Origin: Desulfobacteraceae bacterium
GTDB taxonomy: Bacteria > Desulfobacterota > Desulfobacteria > Desulfobacterales > SG8-13
Length of the DNA: 8,625 bases
Assembly (NCBI GenBank): GCA_029287875.1
Contig: JARFQH010000137.1
Span: forward strand, 1 to 8,625
Direction of reading: 5' to 3'
A program made the position numbers and the translations under genes. The notes beneath the pieces are model-generated. The model had not been told where the DNA came from, searched no databases, and worked only from the letters and a program-made list of their open reading frames with translations. Positions 6,801 through 8,625 of this stretch are shown here, piece after piece. Within the stretch, counting starts at the first letter, position 1; every line of letters begins with the position of its first letter.

Positions 6801-6972
6801 CCTCGGGACTGGCCCCCTCGTAATCCGTCCGGATGCTGAGCGTCGGCAGTTCGATGTTGGGCAGCATGTCGATCTGCAGCCGGCTGAGAGAGACGGCGCC
6901 GAGGATGACCACGATCAGAGTTACCATGGTCGTGAAAATCGGGCGCTTGACGCTAAAACTCGGGAGGTTCAT
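3886..6972 (-). CDS. RND efflux permease (AcrB/MdtB-like, HAE family), inner membrane
   Basis: At 1028 residues this has normal RND length and the duplicated layout. TM1 is at about 11-30 with a periplasmic loop to about 333; TM2-TM6 lie at about 334-485; TM7 is at about 531-550 with a second loop to about 862; TM8-TM12 lie at about 864-1018. Family marks include IDMLPNIELP (34-43), ASPEVME, GGLALGVGMMVDSSIVVLEN (387-406), GGIVVNNAILLVD (927-939) and RLRPILMTT (962-970). In the proton relay, D398 matches AcrB D407 and R962 matches R971. AcrB D408 is replaced by S399 and K940 by N932. The protein pumps substrates out using the proton gradient, as a trimer with the fusion protein encoded just upstream. 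The start ATG overlaps that gene's stop as ATGA, behind AGGTG 8 nt upstream (minus strand), so the two are co-transcribed and likely translationally coupled. Substrate (drug, detergent, bile-salt-like or lipid) cannot be read from sequence. Confidence 0.95.
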   Translation of the reverse strand: MNLPSFSVKRPIFTTMVTLIVVILGAVSLSRLQIDMLPNIELPTLSIRTDYEGASPEVMERLVTQIIEEIVATVPGVEEITSSSSEGRSRVRVSFVWGTEIDTAAIDVQGKLEDEINELPDDIVRPRIRKFDIASFPVVLLGISSNLDPVELTELIEVQIRYRFARIPGVAQVDIWGGFNREVRIELDPDRIKAVGLPLDRVLEAIRDANLDLPTGKIEQGRYEVTLRAPSEFVNLDQIRDTVIDRRDGAAITLGQIAEVKDTYEKLTRIVRVNGGRGLRVAIRKQANANTVEVSKRILAEIEAINQAYPQIKVVPVINQGNLIERSIANVARSVLYGGGLAIVVLLFFLRSIRSTLVISLSIPISIVATFALIFFGGFTLNLMTLGGLALGVGMMVDSSIVVLENIFRRRNEIGEMPEKASVEGAREVGPAIIASTITTLVIFLPLIFVRGVSGILFKELAYVIIFALICSLTVALSLVPMLASRLLTSGQQALEATVSRRIRWAAAANSVFTGLENVYLDLLRWVLAHRLITVIASVAVLGVSLLLLPLIGSEFLPPSDEGEVRINGKMEIGTRLDLVDRQTQIMEQIIQPAVPEAVASVVSVGASGWRADAGSEGEIRMSLLPAGQRDRSNVEIAKDLRRRLDGRVPGMEIRTRAPQGQFLLDRLLGGDEGLTIEIRGYELATLDALAASAAKLIVEVPGITDVQTSLEAGIPQEEIRVNRDKVADLGLSVRNVTQLLQTAVAGSKAGEYRAGGNSYRILVQLKDAEKRSLNEILNLTLTTASGDKVVLRNLVITEASRGPILIDRKDQQRRVTVSANVAGRDLGSVASEVQVLLDQIPRPVGYDLMVAGNFEEQQKASRELAISLVLALVLVYMVLACQYESLRDPLIVMFSVPLAAVGVLVTLFITQTTLNVQSYIGCIMLGGIVVNNAILLVDQAGRLIGDGIHVRDAVTEAGRRRLRPILMTTLTTILGLLPLALGIGEGADAQAPLARAVVGGLTGSTLITLVLIPAVYSLFHPTPKASR

Positions 6973-8183
6973 GGGGTATTCACCTTTTTTTGGCTGCCGG
7001 CAGTTTTGTCCTGTAGGTCAGGAATCGTGATCGCCGAGCCGTCCTTCACCAGTTGCTGTCCCAGGATTACGACGCGACCGGACAGCCCCTCGCCTTCTAC
7101 CTGCAACCGGTCCCCTTCACGGATGCCCGGCTTTACTTCGCGCCAGGTCACCGACCGGCCATCCTCACTGACGATGAAAACGCCGTTGCGGTCAGCGCGC
7201 TTGGTCAGCGCTTGCTCCGGGACGATGGTGGTCTCCGCCACCCGGTCCAGGACAACGGTGGCCCTGATGAACATACCAGGCTTGAGCCGATGCTGGGAGT
7301 TGTCGATGGTCATTTCGATCCGCGCCTGCCGGGTGGACTTGCGGAAGACGGGAGCGATGCGATCGATGCGGCCCGAGTAGGTTTCGCCCGGATAGGCGTC
7401 CGTCGTTAACGCAACCAGCTGCCCGGGTTTCAGGTTCGCGTAGTCTCTCTCGGTGACGAAAACCACACCGATGATGGGATTCAGCTCGACAATCAAAAGC
7501 AGCGGTGCGTTAGCAGCTACGGTCTGACCTTCGTCTACATAGCGCTCGGCGACAACCCGATTCTCGTCGCCGCCGGTCCAACCGGCGGTTACCCTGGTGT
7601 AGCGGAGTCTGATATTGGCGGTTTCCAGCGATGATTTGGCCTTCGTAACCTGGGCCTCAGCGACTTTCAGCTGAGCCTGCTTGGCCAGGCGATCCTGCCG
7701 GACAGCATCGAATTCGGAATCAGATGCGATCCCGCGCTTTAAAAGGGATTCGGTGCGTTTAAACTCGCGGTTGGCAATTTCCAGGGCGCTCTTGGCCTCG
7801 GACAGGTTGGCCTTGGCAACCTCCAAATCGGCCTGGGCCTGGGCGACCGCCTGGACGTATTCATCATTATCGAGCTCGGCCACAACCTGCCCCCTTTTGA
7901 CCGTATCGGCAATATTGACGATCACCCGCAAGACACGGCCGCTGACCTTCGGTGCAACCACAAATTCAGCCAGGGCCTCCAACTCCCCGCTGAATGTCCG
8001 CTGCAACGCAATCGGCCCACGCTGAATCTGAGCCACTTCTACCGGCACCGGTCGTGAAGGGCTGCCGCTTTTGCTCGAGACGGACCGCTCTTGGAATTGA
8101 CTGTAAATCAACCAGCCCAGTCCCGCCACCGCTCCAACCAAAAAAACCATTAAAATATATTTTTTAGGGCTGCCTGTTTTCAT
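6969..8183 (-). CDS. RND membrane fusion protein (periplasmic adaptor, HlyD/AcrA family)
   Basis: This 404-residue adaptor links the RND permease to an outer-membrane channel. A short basic N-terminus and one hydrophobic segment (about 10-28) give a signal or membrane anchor. No lipobox cysteine is present, so it is not a lipoprotein like AcrA. The first lipoyl half is at about 74-105 (VVAPKVSGRV ... VKRGQVVAELD). A long Ala/Glu/Lys-rich helical hairpin spans about 107-191, and the second lipoyl half about 193-231 (YVDEGQTVAANAPLL). Then come a beta-barrel (about 235-315, with LKPGQLVAL and LKPGMFIRATV) and a membrane-proximal domain to about 390. GAGGAAG (8195-8201, minus strand) precedes the ATG by 11 nt, a little far but usable. 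The gene starts 43 nt after the response-regulator stop and overlaps the pump start by 4 nt, so the three form an operon. No outer-membrane factor is seen nearby; a shared TolC-like channel is likely. Confidence 0.94.
   Translation of the reverse strand: MKTGSPKKYILMVFLVGAVAGLGWLIYSQFQERSVSSKSGSPSRPVPVEVAQIQRGPIALQRTFSGELEALAEFVVAPKVSGRVLRVIVNIADTVKRGQVVAELDNDEYVQAVAQAQADLEVAKANLSEAKSALEIANREFKRTESLLKRGIASDSEFDAVRQDRLAKQAQLKVAEAQVTKAKSSLETANIRLRYTRVTAGWTGGDENRVVAERYVDEGQTVAANAPLLLIVELNPIIGVVFVTERDYANLKPGQLVALTTDAYPGETYSGRIDRIAPVFRKSTRQARIEMTIDNSQHRLKPGMFIRATVVLDRVAETTIVPEQALTKRADRNGVFIVSEDGRSVTWREVKPGIREGDRLQVEGEGLSGRVVILGQQLVKDGSAITIPDLQDKTAGSQKKVNTP
6981..6985 (-). promoter_or_regulatory. 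Ribosome binding site of the RND permease inside the adaptor gene
   Basis: On the minus strand AGGTG lies 8 nt before the permease ATG, within the last codons of the adaptor. Good spacing and the ATGA stop/start overlap support the chosen start and translational coupling. Confidence 0.6.
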
Positions 8184-8226
8184 GGTAAGCTAATCTTCCT
8201 CGTTTCATGTTTGGTCCCCCTTTTGA
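8184..8226 (-). other. 43-nt regulator-adaptor spacer within the operon
   Basis: It contains the adaptor's GAGGAAG ribosome binding site and no hairpin or T-run, consistent with read-through from the regulator gene into the pump genes. An ATG at 8208-8206 (minus strand) is out of frame with the adaptor and is not its start. Confidence 0.5.
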
Positions 8227-8625
8227 TTATTCGGCTGAAGCGCTAAATTTGTATCCAACGCCGTATACCGTGCTGATGATTTCCTGGCCGGGGAGCCTCT
8301 CAGCAATTTTTTTGCGCAGATTTTTGATATGGGTGTCAATGGTGCGGTCATATCCTTCGAAGTCATATCCCTGAATCCGGTTGATCAGTTCATTCCTGGA
8401 AAATACACGATTGGGCTGGCTCATCATGGCCTTTAACAACCCGAATTCGTTGGGCGTCAGGTCTAATACCTGTTTATCGATCATCACTTGATGGGCTTTA
8501 TCATCCAGGCAAATCGAGCCAATAACCAGATTTTGCGATAGTGGTTTGGCATGCAATCTTCTTAAAATCGCTTTGACCCGGGCAACCACTTCCCGGGGAC
8601 TGAAAGGTTTGCAGATATAATCGTC
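8227..8625 (-). CDS. OmpR-family (BaeR-like) response regulator, N-terminus beyond window
   Basis: The minus-strand frame is open at the right edge; 132 C-terminal residues are visible of a protein normally about 225-240 long. The fragment starts at the end of the receiver domain, DDYICKPFSPREVVARVKA, with the conserved receiver lysine K6 of the visible part. The phosphoacceptor Asp lies outside. A linker leads into a winged-helix DNA-binding domain: LDLTPNEFGLLK, VFSRNELI, the recognition helix YDRTIDTHIKNLRKKI and the wing VYGVGYKF. The receiver end closely matches what I remember of Escherichia coli BaeR, which activates the mdtABC RND pump. The same layout here, regulator then adaptor then RND pump, suggests that it controls this operon and its own expression after phosphorylation by a sensor kinase probably encoded nearby. 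The GTG at 8589 is internal to the receiver and is not the start. The stop is TAA at 8227-8229. Confidence 0.92.
   Translation of the reverse strand, partial: DDYICKPFSPREVVARVKAILRRLHAKPLSQNLVIGSICLDDKAHQVMIDKQVLDLTPNEFGLLKAMMSQPNRVFSRNELINRIQGYDFEGYDRTIDTHIKNLRKKIAERLPGQEIISTVYGVGYKFSASAE

Noticed and set aside
4022..6823. Numerous plus-strand and alternative-frame minus-strand open frames within the RND permease
   Set aside because: The permease is continuous and full-length with all family motifs; these frames are Arg/Pro/Ser-rich shadows typical of GC-rich genes.
7006..8025. Plus-strand open frames opposite the adaptor gene
   Set aside because: They are antisense to a complete adaptor protein, have no recognisable motif, and have low-complexity Arg/Ser/Thr-rich translations.

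Overview
The window looks like chromosomal DNA from a moderately GC-rich Gram-negative bacterium. My best guess is a sulfate-reducer-type member of the Desulfobacterota (Desulfobacterales-like). That guess rests on four things: the homotetramer-type GltA/NfnB-like flavoprotein, a decayed hybrid histidine kinase of a paralog family I associate with that group, degenerate heptamer repeats, and short intergenic motifs I recall from such genomes. It is an inference from memory, not from a search.

Layout. (1) Positions 1-999, plus strand: the C-terminal ~332 codons of a glutamate synthase small-subunit/NfnB-like NADPH flavoprotein, cut by the left edge. (2) Positions 1000-1355: an intergenic tract holding about twelve copies of a degenerate 7-bp repeat, an interrupted GC-rich hairpin, a 12-bp perfect palindrome and a 9-bp-periodic T/G-rich tract. 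(3) Positions 1356-2322, minus strand: the wreck of a PAS-HisKA-HATPase-receiver hybrid histidine kinase. Two internal deletions appear to have removed the phosphoacceptor-His segment and the N-box segment, and the second changed the reading frame. (4) Positions 2323-2652: a non-coding leader with only a weak promoter candidate. (5) Positions 2653-3771, plus strand: a complete PLP enzyme of the D-threonine aldolase / D-serine dehydratase family. (6) Positions 3772-3885: a short gap between convergent genes. (7) Positions 3886-8625, minus strand: a compact operon, read right to left, of an OmpR/BaeR-like response regulator (N-terminus beyond the right edge), a periplasmic membrane fusion protein and an RND efflux permease. 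The last two overlap by 4 nt (ATGA).

How they work together. The response regulator, fusion protein and RND pump form one logical unit, a two-component-controlled tripartite efflux system resembling BaeR/MdtABC in order and content. No outer-membrane channel and no partner kinase lie in the window; a kinase could lie just beyond the right edge. The pump carries Ser and Asn where AcrB has the relay residues Asp408 and Lys940, so its proton relay differs from the textbook version. The GltA-like protein and the D-amino-acid-type PLP enzyme are separate metabolic genes with no visible link to the pump.

I see no convincing undescribed multi-gene system. The points most worth a second look are the decayed hybrid kinase that keeps an intact receiver, the heptamer repeat array, and the metal-site variant in the PLP enzyme.
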